Positions 37,496 to 50,538 of a stretch of DNA of 64,000 bases are shown here, in pieces. The translations under genes were made by a program, and so were the position numbers. Source of the stretch: Parasponia andersonii. Its lineage: Eukaryota > Streptophyta > Magnoliopsida > Rosales > Cannabaceae. The notes under the pieces are model-generated. The model saw nothing but the letters and a program-made list of their open reading frames with translations. It did no database searches and was not told the origin of the DNA. How positions within the stretch are numbered: position 1 is the first letter of the stretch; every line of letters begins with the position of its first letter. Where the stretch lies: contig JXTB01000028.1 in assembly GCA_002914805.1 (NCBI GenBank), positions 271,811 through 335,810 on the forward strand, in the 5' to 3' direction.

Positions 37496-38269
37496 TATGT
37501 GTTGAAGATGGCCTTTTTGCAATTTTTAATCATGGCTTTTGTAAAATTATACCCCCGCATGTAATATCTCTAATAATATATACCCTTCTTGTCTAAATTG
37601 ACGAGAAAATTCCGCACTAAATATGAAATCCGAATTCCGAATTAAGGATATCTTATTATTTCTACTAATAAATTGATAAAATCTATTTAAAATAATTTAA
37701 AATAGTTAGCTTAAATCACCAAATAGAAGGTAGAAATTTGTACAAATTTCAAATATAGAGATATAATTTTGAACAGACCAAAAGATAGTGTTGAAACTGC
37801 AAAAGAGTTCGTACTACAGGATTTTTGTGTGCAATTAACCCTATAAACTTTTTAAAAGTTTAAATTTGAAACTTATCCAAAATTAATAAATATGTTTATA
37901 AAGAATATTTAATATTTATATGTTTTTTCCTTTTAAAAAAATCATTAGTTTTTCTTTTAACTATTAGTTTTACTTAGTTTTAAATTTAAATTAAGTATTA
38001 AAATATATATTTAGTTTTAAATTTAAATTAAGTATTAAAATATATATTCTTGAAGTTTATAATAGTGTGTTGATAAACTCAATAGTTAAAATTGGTATTT
38101 AATCCAAAGAGCATATAAATTTATTACAAGTTTTAAATCTGAATATCAATGTTAATAATAACTAAAACACAAAATATAAACTCAATAAATAGTAAAAATT
38201 ATTCAGGACAGAATTGTAATAAGATTTTGAGTTATTTTCATTGGACTAAAAATTAAATTAATACTAGGA
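36835..38269. other. intergenic, 3' of plantacyanin
   Basis: AT-rich, with a TA run at about 37464-37490. No gene is seen. Confidence 0.6.
37974..38047. repeat. perfect 37-bp tandem duplication
   Basis: Two identical copies start at 37974 and 38011, beginning TTAGTTTTAAATTTAAATTA. Identity suggests a recent slip event. Confidence 0.93.
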
Positions 38270-39900
38270 ATTATGAAGCTAAAATCCAGAGGGAAAAAAT
38301 ACATTTCTCTTAAAAAATCTAAACATACCAATAATTCAAAAATACTTGAAGTCTTTTAGTTGAATTTCGCTTTTTTAAAAAATAAAAAGTTAAAAAGAGT
38401 TGTTTCTTAGCCTATTGAATATTAATATTTTTGTTCTTTTTAACTCCTTTCACAATGTTTATATTTGTATTTAAATAAAATGAAAGGTAGAGCTCTTCTA
38501 AAAAAAAATTAAAATGCATATTCACCATTTATTTTCACCTTTTAAAAGTGGAAAACAAAGAATAAAATTATTGCTAAATGCGCTCTTAATATTTCGTCCG
38601 CATTGAATAAGATACCAAAGAAAACAATAATAGTACTAGTAGATGGTTAGAATGAACATATTTAAAGTATTAATCTTTTTGGATGTGGATTTTATTATAT
38701 ATGTATCCCTTTATATTAACGTATAATAATAATAGGAGCTCTGACATGCTCCTCTCCTCTTCTCTACATCAATTCTCCCCCATCCTCACTCTATAACAAA
38801 CGTAATGCAAGCTCCAGTTCCATCTTCCACAAGTGTCATTCTCTCTCTCTGGCATGGGTTTTTTTATTTTCTTTTTGTTTGTTTTTAGTTTTTTGTCCAA
38901 TAGTTCTCCTTTTGGGAGGATTGTTTCTCACTTTGATCTAGATCTTGTGTAAACTTAGTATACTCAGATCTAGATATGCGGTAGTTTGTGTTATTTTTAA
39001 TTTTTTTTATAATTTTTGTGTAGTTGTCCTTCAGATCTATATCAATTTTTATTCAAATCTGGAGAAGTAATTACTATAACAAATCAGAGTTAGCAGAATC
39101 TTATCTAGTGAATTAATCAGAATTACCAATTCGGATTTGGAAGAATTTAGAAGAGTCATTAAAATGCTCTATTTTACCTTGGAGTTTTTCTACAAGGGTG
39201 TTGTTATCTTCAAGCTTTTGAATTAATTTCTTAATTCTCACTATAAGAGATTATATGTAACTCGATTGGCTATTATAACCCTTACGTTTAATGAAATTAT
39301 TTTACTTTTTTTAAAAAAACATATAATAATAATAACGAATATGATGAATAAATTAAAGCAGAAAAAATGACTTTTATTAATTTTGGATATGATAACGATG
39401 GTTCAAGCTTACCATGATTCATAATGTTAACACAAAATGAAATAAAACGAGTGTTCACCAAATTTTTTCCTAAAATGGACCCACTTTTCATGGTACCGGT
39501 GAGTACTCATTTTTCATTTTATTGCTCGACCCCCTCCACCACCGTCATAGCTAGCTCAGATAATAGGAATATCCTCATTCATCACCCTCACAATTTCACT
39601 AATCATTGGTTTAAAAAAAAAAAAGTCATAATACATAGACATTTGAAGAAAAAAAATTGCATATATATATATATATAATAGATGAATAAAAATGATTTTC
39701 CTTTTCAAATTATTCAACAGTTTAAATATTCATGATTAACATATCCACAATTCGGTATATTGTTGAATTGGTTAACAGACATTTTGATACGATGTCTATC
39801 ATATACTTCGATGATACTTACTGTATTGGATAAAAATTTTCACTTAATTTTTATGTAAAACAAAAATGGAAACATTTAACAACCATGTGTGTAATTCTTC
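38270..39900 (+). repeat. dispersed direct repeat, copy 1 (partner at 62610-64000)
   Basis: Shares many blocks in the same order with 62610-64000, for example ACAAAATGAAATAAA, AGTACTCATTTTTCATT, AATATCCTC and AAATTATTGCTAAAT, and then a tail with GACATTTTGATACGATG-like sequence. It is interrupted by a 587-bp retroposon absent from copy 2. The repeat has no coding capacity that I can see; its class is unknown. Confidence 0.75.
38735..39321 (+). mobile_element. 587-bp retroposon with 13-bp target duplication
   Basis: The insert starts GGAGCTCTGACATGC and ends with a short T run then AAAAAAACA. It is bounded on both sides by TATAATAATAATA (38722-38734 and 39322-39334). The related repeat near 63280 has the uninterrupted site. 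A variable-length duplication plus an A-rich 3' end is the mark of LINE-machinery retroposition. It could be a truncated LINE, a SINE-like element or a processed transcript; I see no protein motif. Confidence 0.72.
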
Positions 39901-41085
39901 TTGAATTTAAAGATCATGTGAAAGATTGGTGGATAAAGCAAGTTGATAAAGTAACAATTTGCATACTTTCAAGAAAGAGAGAAAATAACAATTGCCACTA
40001 TTACGTATACAATATGCATTGATCTTATCAAATTACAAAGTAAATCACTGATGAAATATGGTTTGTAACCATTTATCATAGATGTTTTTTTATAGAACTA
40101 TGCGAAAAAAAAAAATGAATAAAGTTGTTGAAGGCACTAATAAACACTACCATAATTTTGTAATAAGTATTTGATGAAAGTAAAAATACAAACAGATAAA
40201 CAAATAGCCCTATAGAAAGTATTGTATTTACACTTTCTTTTTTTAAAAGTGTTTTTATGCAAAATAGTTTTTTTTTTTTTTGTTTTGTTTTGTGTGTGTG
40301 CGTGTTTTTCGTTTTTACACATGGTACATGATTATGATGGTGCATTCTAACAAAAGGAGTGTGATACTATAATCGCGTGGACATTAATGGTGAAAGAGCG
40401 CGTGGGAAAGAGGAAGTTTTCTTCCTCTTTTTTCCCTTTTGCTCGGCATTTTCTATTTTTTCTTCGAAGGCAATAGTACAATGCTACAAACAAACAGTCA
40501 AACAGGGTAGTAAATCATAAAAGTCCTAATTTACCCTCGAAAGGTTGGTGAAAATAGTGCTCGGAGGAAGAGTTAAATTGGGGAATGTGAAAGGGAAGAA
40601 TTGGGGAATGTGAGAAAGGGACGAGTGGGCATGCCTTGAGTTTTGAGATCCACCTACCCATTCCAGATCCTATCTAGAATGCCCTTTTCCTTTATGTTTC
40701 CTCGTTCCCTTAATTACGTTTGAGGAGAAATCAAATGTGGTTAACTTCCAAATGGGCTTACGATGCTTGAACAGAAATAATGTTTGCCTTTTTGTATGCA
40801 TTACACTTGGCATTAACGGTGTGGACTGCAAATGGATGAATTAATAACTTTAGAGAGAGTGAGATAAATTTATTTTCTGTACCGTAAACTACACACAGTG
40901 CTAAGCGATACTCGCTAATCCTTCCAATTCAAAAATTAACTGGGGGTTGGATAATTTTACAAGACAGACCTTGGCTCCTCCCGTTTTCTACTTGTTTTGA
41001 TATTTTGGTGATTTTATAGAGCAAAGAAGATTTACTGATCATAAAAGTATACACCCATCAGAGAACATGAGAAATCAAATAATGT
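39901..41085. other. intergenic, 3' flank of TAF5
   Basis: No gene is seen. There is a T run with a GTGTGTGTGCGTG patch near 40268-40306, and a GC-moderate stretch at about 40370-40720 with a repeated GGGGAATGTGARA motif (near 40580 and 40605). The TAF5 3' UTR should lie just below 41086. Confidence 0.5.
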
Positions 41086-44000
41086 CTATACAGCTTTCGA
41101 AAGGACCCCAGCTCCAAATAAAAGATTCCTCCGAGAAAACTGCAACGAAATTAGAACAAAAGAATTATTTTATGTCATGATAAACCTCCTCGTACTGAAA
41201 GCATACCCTCTGAATTTGTACTCACCCGCAGACTGTAAACGGGGGTAGACTTGGTAGGTAGAGTTTTCAACGATCTTAGTCTACTTGTATTCCCGCTTTT
41301 GCTGATCAAAAGTAGACATTCTTAATAAATCTTTCTCGGCAGAATTAACATACAAAAAAGAAACTCACGAAGTTCATGAAGTTACTCACTTTTCCTCAGT
41401 CTTTGAGACCCTGGTACTTGTGGTCACGTCCCATAGTTTCACGGTGCAATCAGCAGACCCAGATGCAAGAAGCGAACCTTCACCACTGTTACAAGAAATT
41501 TAATTATCATCCAAAGAACTTTTTTTTTCTTATTTCTTGTTTCTTTTTTTTCCTCTATTATTTCAGTACAAGATAAATGGTAAGAGATCCTTTAATTTCA
41601 ATTTAAGACACAGGGTTTAAGGGGATCATCCACCTGTACGCAAGCGTCCACACACACGATGTGTGACCCATCAAAGGCATAACACATCGGCCACTTGAAA
41701 TATCCCACATCATGATTGCTCCGTCTTCATCACCAGAAGCCATATAGCGACCATCGGGTGACATTGCCAAAGACAAAACCATGCTCCTGTGACCAAGGAA
41801 TACTCTCACGCACTCCCCACTCTGGACATCCCACAGTCGAACCGTTTTGTCACTAGACCCCGTGGCAATGTAGTTGCAGTTGGAATGCCATTGCACACAC
41901 TGACACGATAAATTCAAACTTTCGTCAGTATTAAATGTATAAGAACTAGAGCAGTAAGCTGAAACAAAATTAAACCACACTCCTCTGAATTGACGTCATT
42001 CAAAACATAACAAATCTTAGTTGAGTGAGGATAGATTCATGCTGAAAGAAACACTTAAATACATGGTTAAGTATCAGAGTTTAGGAAGTACTCTAGGTGG
42101 CAAATGGGCTGCCACTTGTCAAGAGCATAGAGGCGCTAAAATCTTAAGTTGAAGTTTGTACATAGCCTTCCCTAAGAAGGAAATGAAGAGGAGTTGCTGA
42201 AATCTTCTTCACGTAATATGCCTCTAATTCACTAAATAAAGCAGCAGCTGGATTAATGACAGCTGCCACTTGTCAATACGGTAGACTTATTGGATTGTTA
42301 CGTGGGAGACCTAAACCTTCTTGTAGAAGAAATAAGAACCAGCTGCTGAAATGAGTAGCTCCACGTGAAGAACCTCAGCATTAAGAAGAAAAACAGGAGC
42401 TGAGTTTAATACCAGCTGCCACTAGTCAAGATGTTTCTAAAAGCTGCCTCCCACTCGCTATCTAAAAGACCACTTAGGAAGGGTCTTAAAGAACTTGCTG
42501 AATGAAGTAGAGGGAGAGCCCAAGCCACAAATCCTCTACAAATAGAGATCATTTCAACACAGATCCAAAAACACTTGGCCACAAATCAATCTCTTCTCAG
42601 CCACTCTTTCTCTTCTTAAAATTCCGCATATAAGCAGAGACGCAACTGAAATTCTCTCATCCATTGTCTCTTTCCCCTTCTTGTAAAAGTTCGTACTCCC
42701 AGAATACCACAAAAGATTGTGGTATTAGTACAAGATTAGGAATTTACATGAGATTGCTTTACGATTAGAAGAATTTACCAGCGCAAGATTAGGAAAGGCA
42801 AGGTTTATGTTCAGGTAAACTTCCGAAATTTATCAGGAAGTACTTGTATCTAGTCTTTTGTACTGAGATCATGTTATAAATGAAAATTCCATACCTGGGA
42901 CTGTTCCAAACTATCTTGAGAATTAAATTCAAAACTATAGTCTCTCAAAATCTGAACACTTTACCATTTAAAAGGTTTAAATTAAGGTTTTCCCCGAGTC
43001 CTTTGAGGCCAGGCTACAACTAAATTAAATTAAGGTTTCCCTTAGTCCTTCGAGGCCAAACTGCACAAAATTTAAACTACAAACAGAAACATACTTAGAA
43101 AGAGAAAGAGAGACTGACATCAACATCGGATAAATGCCCTGCCATTATTCGCAAAGGTTGAATTCTGTCCATAGACCAAATCCTCGCCGTCCTGTCATGT
43201 GAGGCACTGGCGAAATAGTGTCCTACAGGACTATACTGCTCCAAGAAATCACAAAACCAAAGGACATATAGATGTCAGAGAACATAAAAATCATAACTAC
43301 CATTAACGTGGTCAAAGGAAAGGGCAAATAGGGAAAGAAGAGAACTCAAAACATGCATTTTAGCACAAAGCAGTAATGATAAAAGCAAACAGAAGTAACT
43401 GAACAATCTAAAGGTAAAACCATAACCAATGCCAGTAATATCAAATGCTTAACATTCAAGAAGCCAAGAAAGAAAATTAAAACCAAGAAATATACTAATA
43501 TATCTAAATATATAATAAGAGCATCTTGAATCATCTAACTAAGAATCAGACATTGCACTATTTTTTTTCTTTCTGAAATATAAATCATGCAAATCATTAC
43601 GGAGAAAATTCAAAAGAAATACTGTTATACTCGTAAACCAACATCAGAGATACAAGACAAACTGTTAATGAATAAAGTAATGAACTGATTTGGCCAATGA
43701 GACAACTGATGAGACGACAAATGATTTGGACAACAAGACAACTTTAATACTTAAACGTGGCGGCAAAATGACTAAGTATCAATTCTTAGAAAGTCTTGAA
43801 GATATGAAATAATTCTAGTTCAAATGACTTGAGATATACCTGTACATCCCATACAGGGTAATTATGACCCTTGTAGCAAACAAGATTTCCTTTTAGTTTA
43901 GTGCTCCATAACCGAACTGCACCAACACAATGTAATTCTTTCATAGAGCAGAGAGAGAGAAAAAAACAAATTGCACAAAGACAATGTAATTCTTTCATAA

Positions 44001-47000
44001 ATCATATATATAGAGAGACAGAGAGAGAGAGAGAAACAGTAGAAAAATGTACTTGTTGAATCTGCTGAAGAAGAAAGTATAAAATCTCCCGCAGGACTAA
44101 AAGTAGCTGAATAAACTGGTCCCGAATGGCCTTGAAATAATGTATAAGATCTTTTTCCTCCATTTGAAGTTGGAGTTGCATCATTGTCACCCTGCAAAAC
44201 AGCTGAGAGTGCAGTATTTAACAATAAAATATGCTTTATCCAGAATATGGAATACATTGTAAACAAAACATACGCATCAGCAAACTAAACTATCTGCAAT
44301 ATACCGTAACAGAATAAAAACCACACACGTTCAAAAAACTAGCACACTAGAACAGAGTATTGGACTTACAACCAACAGTCTGTTGCCCAAGCTTTGCCAT
44401 ATCCCAAATCTGTGTAGAAAACATGCCAAGATTAGTAGACAACACAATAACAATGAAGCATGCAAGGAAAACTATGAGACGAGGGGGAAAAAAAACACCT
44501 TCAGTGATGAATCTGAAAATCCAGCAGCAACCAACGAACCATCATGGGATATAGATGAACAGTTTAAACTAGACAAAGAAAATCAGAAACCTGAGAAATG
44601 GCAGGAAGGGGAAAAAAACTAAAAACAATGTTGAACAGAAAAAATTAAAAACATTACCCATCATGCGTGTTGATGAACGTATAAAAACTAACGGATGGCA
44701 GTGCAACACTGCTCAGCTGTACACGATTTCTCAAGTCATCCAGTATAGACTGTTCAACCTCTGGGGGACTGAAGAAACAAAATAGAAGATAATCAAATAA
44801 CAAACATCAGAAGTTTACAATTACAAAAACATTGGTATTTTTTCTTCCTTTAATTGGTAGACTAAGAATCATAGCTCCGTAACGTAAACCCTGCGACTGA
44901 ATCCCTCCAAAAGGATATAATAGCCAAAGAGCATTAAAACTAGAAACCAAATCAAGGATAGCTTTCAGGAGTTTATCTTCACATGAAATTCATATACATC
45001 AAGTATTGTTCCTCCAGCTATACAGTATCTACAAGTACACATCCCAATATGGCTCAAAAGTTCAGAAGATTATACACTCGGTCAAATATCCTGAACCATG
45101 TCATATCAGAAACTAATTTTACTGTTTTGATCAACATTAAATATTTCAACGAACAAACGTTTAATTTATCTTAGCTTGTTCAGACTTGTACTTTTCTTAA
45201 CGTCATCAGAACAAAAATGGAAGACCAACATATGTTCAATATTATCTCATTAAACATGCAGATATTTCTAGTCATAGCCACGTCTTATGTAAAAGAAAGA
45301 AAGGAAAATATATATATATATATATATACACATACATATATATATATATATGTATAGAGAGAGAGAGAGAGAGAGAAAAAGAATACATTGTAGGCAAAGG
45401 AAGCTCTGGTTTGACTCTTGGTGCAATAGTTACAACATTTGTATCAGGACGAGTGGCTTTGCCTGTTGTACCTGTTGCCTTGTCTTTTTTTAACTTTTTA
45501 GTTGGCGCACCCTGCTTTCCTGCTTCAACTGTTTTTTTCTGAACACAAGAGTTAGTATTAAGCATCACCAGAAAGGATCCAAATTATAATTAAACAACAA
45601 CGAACATAATCTAAACAGAGGTTACACAGACATGGATGGCAAAAGGAAATGAAGAACGTTTTGCACCTTATTGTCATCCCACTCCCCCTCTTTAGTTTCT
45701 CCCTCAGCCTTTTCAGAATCGGAAAGTAAAGCCCCAGCCTTTTCCAAGCGCTCTTCCAAGGAATCTTCAAGCAACTATGAAAAATATGGCAACTTTAAAT
45801 TCCGTCTAACCAACAAACACTTATAACTGTCATAGAGCTCAAAGAAGAAGAATCTTTTTCACTAATAAACTCCTCTCTGACCATTCACCAACTTTCAAAA
45901 AAAAAAAGATAAATGACGAAAAAAGAATTACACTTTTAAACAAAAGAGCAATGTTGAATTTCAACCCCACACCACACCACACAATCAAACAAAAAAGCGA
46001 ATATGAAAAAATTGCAATATACCAAAAAATATATATTAATATATAAAAAAAAAACACTGCATTTAGATTCCATTTTCCCTAATTCAACATGCCAATTCTG
46101 TCCATGGATCACAGTAAAGTAAAAGTGGTAAACACCATGCAACCTTTCAAAAACATCCAACATTGAGCACATAACTCAAATCAAAAAAATAAAGCAAACA
46201 CAAATGAAACAAGTTAGCTGTTGACTCACCCCCCAATGTATTTCCTTCTGATTAATCTGATTGACTGGATCCTGGCTGCTGCCAATCAGTGTAACAGCTT
46301 CCGCATCATCAGTTATTGAACTAGGCTGTCCAGGAGAAACTGCAAACCAATACTCATGCATACATATCACATGTTATAACAAGTAAAGAAGCATTTCTGT
46401 ACAAGAGAAGTGAAAAAACTATACCTTGAAAGTTGATATGTTCATTGATAATCCCAAGTACAGTGGTGGATTGAGACTTGTGCAGGAATTGCAGCAAAAG
46501 CTCATAGGAATACTGACAAGAAAAAAAAATAGCAGATTTTTTTCAGCCGTTTCCGTTGATATACATCTACCTTACCAAACTAGCAATCATAGGCAACATT
46601 TCATTACATTCTTCTCAAGGAGATTGTACAGAAAATCAACAATAACAAACTACCCCCAAGAAAAAGAATAAAGCTAACACAACGAGTGCAAAAGAATGGC
46701 ATATCTTTATCCTGAAGCTGTCATAAGTCACAACTCCGAAGAAAAAAGAATGAAAAAATGGCACTCCACAACTGCTGGCATGGAAACTAAGTGCATCATT
46801 TTAGTTAACATGACAAGAGAAAAGATAAAAGTTAGATACGACCTTAAGAAGAACAAGATTGTACCTGACATATCTTTATATTGACTTTGCTTTGTCTAAG
46901 AGAATGAGCAAATTCCATCTCCTGAAAAATAACAGGACCAAAAAAAAAATCAAAAATCACCAATTTAAGAATCAAAGAGGAATACCACAGTATAGTGTTT

Positions 47001-48520
47001 TAGATGGTAACTTCCAGATGAGACGGAGAGAGAACTCCTTCCAGCTTCTGAAGGTCTCTTAAGTGCATCATTTCATGGTCTTCACGGAAACTATTGAAGA
47101 ACGCTCGAGCTTGAAATGCCAAGCACAATTACGTAAATGTGAAATCAATCATCAGAATAGTTGTGCAATGATGAAACAATATGAAAATGAACGAGACATA
47201 ATAAAGCATCAAACATGTAAAAAATATGCAGAAGCATTGTTGCAGTATTAGGATAATCCACTAAATCTTTCCTTCAAAAAGGCATAAAGAAAGACAAGAA
47301 GAATGAAGCATACCTTCATGAATATGACCATTTGCAACTAGATCCATAAAACAATGGATGAACACTGGATATAGCACACGAAGCAACTCAAACTGCAAAC
47401 ATAAATAAAGCTGATTGACACACTTTAACCATAAACACTAAAATATCAAATTGAAAATCTATTAACCAAAGCATAGAAATCGTATAACTAGTTACCCTGT
47501 ATAAATCTAGAGAACTATAAGTCCATGACCTCAACTTGCTATACCCATCATGATATTGAGCTGCACCATTCTCAGACCTGAAAAACAAGAATACCTATAA
47601 AGGAACGAAACAACGTGTACAGTGTCTTAAGATAGATGATTAACTTCATAAATGTAAGTATAAAATTAAACAAAAAAGACAGATGACTGACAACAGAAGT
47701 ATGAAGAGTAACGACCCGTTTCTAAGTAACAAACCAAAATATGAACTAACCCTTTGGACTTCAAATGACGACAACTTGTTTTGAACTAATTTTTCTTCTT
47801 TTTCCATATAATCAACCCCATTTAACAACAAAAAGTTGAACGGCCATAGACCGGCCAATCCAATAGCACATACCTCAAATGCAAAGCGATAAGAATGCAT
47901 GTGTTTTTGGTTAAGCCCACCCATATGAAAAATCATAATGTAGTACCAAAATTCACAGATTCCATAGCAACTCAAACCCCATTACACGAAATTGAATAAA
48001 CAACAGAGAAAACATCAACTACAAGTTAATAAACAAGAAAGAACGTTCCTAAAACCAAGTTTATTATTACCTACCTACGCTCAGTACTGCCTTAAAACTA
48101 GTCCAAAACCCCAAACAGGACATGCATGCATTCTTCATCTCACATTCATAAGCACCAATCAAAATTTCAATGGAAGGTTTCGAATCCCAAACAGGAAACT
48201 ATAGAGACAAGTTTCATCATGCTATCAATATATTAGGAACCAATTTCAGTGAAAGTAACTAACTTACATGTATGATCTTAGAAAATAAAACAATAAAACA
48301 GAATCCAAATGACGAAATTAAAAAGAGAATAGTACTCGGAGAATGAGCGGAGTCGTTTGGCGATATCGGCATCGAACTGGGAATTAGATGAAACTGGGGA
48401 GGAAGAGTTCTGAGCGGTCTTGTTATGTTGAAGTTCTTCCTGGAAAGCATGTTCAGTTTGCTTGAACCCTTTCTTCTTCAGGTACGCTTGCACGAATTTC
48501 AGTATGTTCTCTTCGTCCAT
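41086..48520 (-). CDS. TAF5: TAF5, WD40 subunit of TFIID
   Basis: Scaffold subunit of the general transcription factor TFIID in the nucleus. It is built from 19 exons, all GT-AG and in frame, giving 671 aa, close to known plant TAF5. Exons, 5' to 3': 48520-48336, 47577-47496, 47392-47314, 47109-47012, 46921-46865, 46512-46425, 46339-46230, 45774-45667, 45538-45387, 44768-44658, 44568-44499, 44409-44370, 44202-44053, 43916-43840, 43235-43119, 41899-41634, 41485-41390, 41301-41226, 41139-41086. Domains: an N-terminal LisH (residues about 4-36, KFVQAYLKKKGFKQTEHAF), the TAF5 NTD2 helical domain (about 60-195), a Lys-rich linker, then six to seven WD40 repeats (about 350-660), with GSSDKTVRLWD and GDEDGAIMMWD clear. 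The ATG at 48520 begins MDEENILKF. The 1.2-kb intron 15 carries an insertion. Confidence 0.95.
42035..43085 (+). mobile_element. LTR-like insertion in TAF5 intron 15
   Basis: Most of the 1219-bp intron is unlike its short neighbours. Three copies of a unit starting GCTGCCACTWGTCAA begin at about 42109, 42263 and 42415 (period about 153). A TATA-like CTCTACAAATAGAGATC follows at 42534-42550, then a CT-rich leader-like stretch and TGTACTGAGATCATG near 42860. Tandem repeats, then TATA, then leader is the layout of a retroelement U3-R-U5. I cannot fix both ends or a target duplication, so the class (solo LTR, TRIM or other) is open. Confidence 0.5.
42975..43072. repeat. imperfect 48-bp tandem duplication in TAF5 intron 15
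   Basis: Two copies of AAATTAAGGTTT, then AGTCCTTYGAGGCCA, start at about 42979 and 43027. Confidence 0.8.
45310..45376. repeat. (TA)n and (GA)n microsatellites in TAF5 intron 9
   Basis: TA runs at about 45310-45351 and a GA run at 45357-45376 lie just downstream (in gene sense) of exon 9. Confidence 0.9.
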
Positions 48521-49330
48521 TGTTAAACCTCCACTTCTTCTTACCCAGCTGTAAATTCTGTACAAAAACTAGGGGTGTTCATGGCCCTTTGGGCCGATCT
48601 AAACCCCAAAAATATGCTTTTTTTTTTAACCAAAACTTGATAAATACTACATTACTTACAAAATACAATATAGAAAACATAAAGATCTAAATTAAGCATA
48701 ACACCAACTAAGCATTCATATTATCATGCCTACTACTTAATCCGATGAAATGCAGGTATATACTCAGCATCATATAATCAGGCCTTTTAATTGTAATTAA
48801 TCGATTATCACTTTAATTCCACTGAAATCAGTTCACACCGACTAATCATATGGTAAATGAACACATAATACTCAGGTACATATTAACAAGTTACAATAAT
48901 CAATTAATCTCCATCAAAAAAATATATATTAATCTTTAATTGTAAATTCTATTTTATATTAGTCCATCTAAGAATTTACAATTTAAATTCTACTGAAAAT
49001 TTAACACAAACAAAAAATTTGAACTCTCATACATGATCTATCACATACAAAACACAAGTGAAAAATAAAAAAAAAAAACAGAATGCAATATTTGGGACTG
49101 AGAATAAACGAACCTGAGCTTGGGGGGGGGGGGGGGGCGGAGAAGGCGGCGTCACCGTCGAGCTTGAGCAACAGAGAGAGACGGAGACGGCAAGAGGCGT
49201 GAGGCGACTGGCGAGTGAGTGAGACTTCGAGCACGAGCAGACCTCACCGAGAGCCGAGAGGCGAGAGAGGGCGCGCCAGTTCGAGAACTCGGAGAGTGAC
49301 TAGTAGTGAGAAAAAAATGAGAAGAGTAGA
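48521..49330 (-). promoter_or_regulatory. probable TAF5 5' leader with leader intron
   Basis: Minus-strand sequence at about 49300-49114 is GC-rich and CT-rich and ends AAGCTCAG before GTTCG, a good splice donor. Acceptors ending TTACAG or GTACAG lie at about 48548 or 48557, close to the start codon. The AT-rich DNA between (48558-49113) would be a leader intron of about 560 bp. This is inference without transcript data. A run of 16 G (49122-49137) lies in the putative leader exon. Confidence 0.5.
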
Positions 49331-50428
49331 TCGAAGATCGAAATGTGAGAGATTGAAGCCCTAAAACCGTGATGGGCCTCTCTGAGCTGGGCCTCTCTTT
49401 ATGGCACCATTGGTCCCAACCTTATACGAGTCCCCATTCTTGATCTCCTTTCAGGGCTAATTGGTGGAAAGTAAAAATACATATAAAACTAAAATACATG
49501 TAAAACTATGTTCAATTTTTATTAAAAAATGTTCTTATTTTCCGTCTCGACTCTAAATTCCTTCATTCTTCACACCTTCATTCGCTTCACACATAGAAGG
49601 ACCATCCATGGCTCTCTTCGAACTTGATCGAACAATCAAATAGGTAAGTTATAAGTGTGGTGAGAAATGCATACGGTGATGGTTGCGGTTTGAAGATGAA
49701 GAGGAGAGAATACAGCCTTTTCACTTCCACCAATTACCCCTAAAAGTAGATCACTAACGGCAAGATTGGTCGGCAAGGACTAATATGCCATAATTGTGTA
49801 ACGTTAGGGAAGCGATTACCAAAAACAAAAGAATATGGACCAATATGCCAAAGAGTGTAAAGCTAGGGACAAATGGTGCTAAAAAACCAAAAAAAAAAAA
49901 AAAAGGGAGGGAAATTAGAAGTATTTTCTGAAAAAATTTCAAAAATGTAGTGGTTAGCAATTTTTTTGGGGTTAAGTAGACAATTATTACCTTTTTTCAA
50001 ATGCTTAACTAAATATATCAACATTGTTAAATTCTACCATTTTTTAAGGTGTGGTATGGTTTTTATTCGAAAAATACTATTTTAAAAAATATATATATAT
50101 ATATATTTGGAAAAATGTCATTTTTTAAAATAGTAATTAGTAATAAGTAATCACTAATCAGTTTCCAGAAACTAGTAACTAGTAACAAAAAGTATTTTTA
50201 ACTAGTACATAATTTGTAACTAGTAACCAGTAACCATTTTTCAGAAATTGGCAACCAATAAACATATTAAAAATGGTGCTTTCTAATTTTTTTTAAAAAA
50301 TGATATTTTTCTAATAAAAATCATACGAAAATTTGAAAAAAATCTGACTTCCGCATTTTTGTAATTTTTTTGGTTTTAATAGATAAAAGTGTTATAATCT
50401 CTTGAAAAAATAATATCAGATATATGAT

Positions 50429-50538
50429 CCTTTAAAAGTAATTATTTTATTGTGAAGCTTTTTAAGTAAAAAAAAAATATCATCCTTTAAAAGTAATTAT
50501 TTTATTGTGAAGCTTTTTAAGTAAAAAAAAAATATCAT
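50429..50538. repeat. perfect 55-bp tandem duplication
   Basis: Two identical units begin CCTTTAAAAGTAATTATTTT at 50429 and 50484, and each ends in an A run and ATATCAT. Confidence 0.95.

Noticed and set aside
47646-47975. Minus-strand 109-aa frame within the TAF5 gene
   Set aside because: It lies in the intron between exons 1 and 2; the exons join in frame without it.
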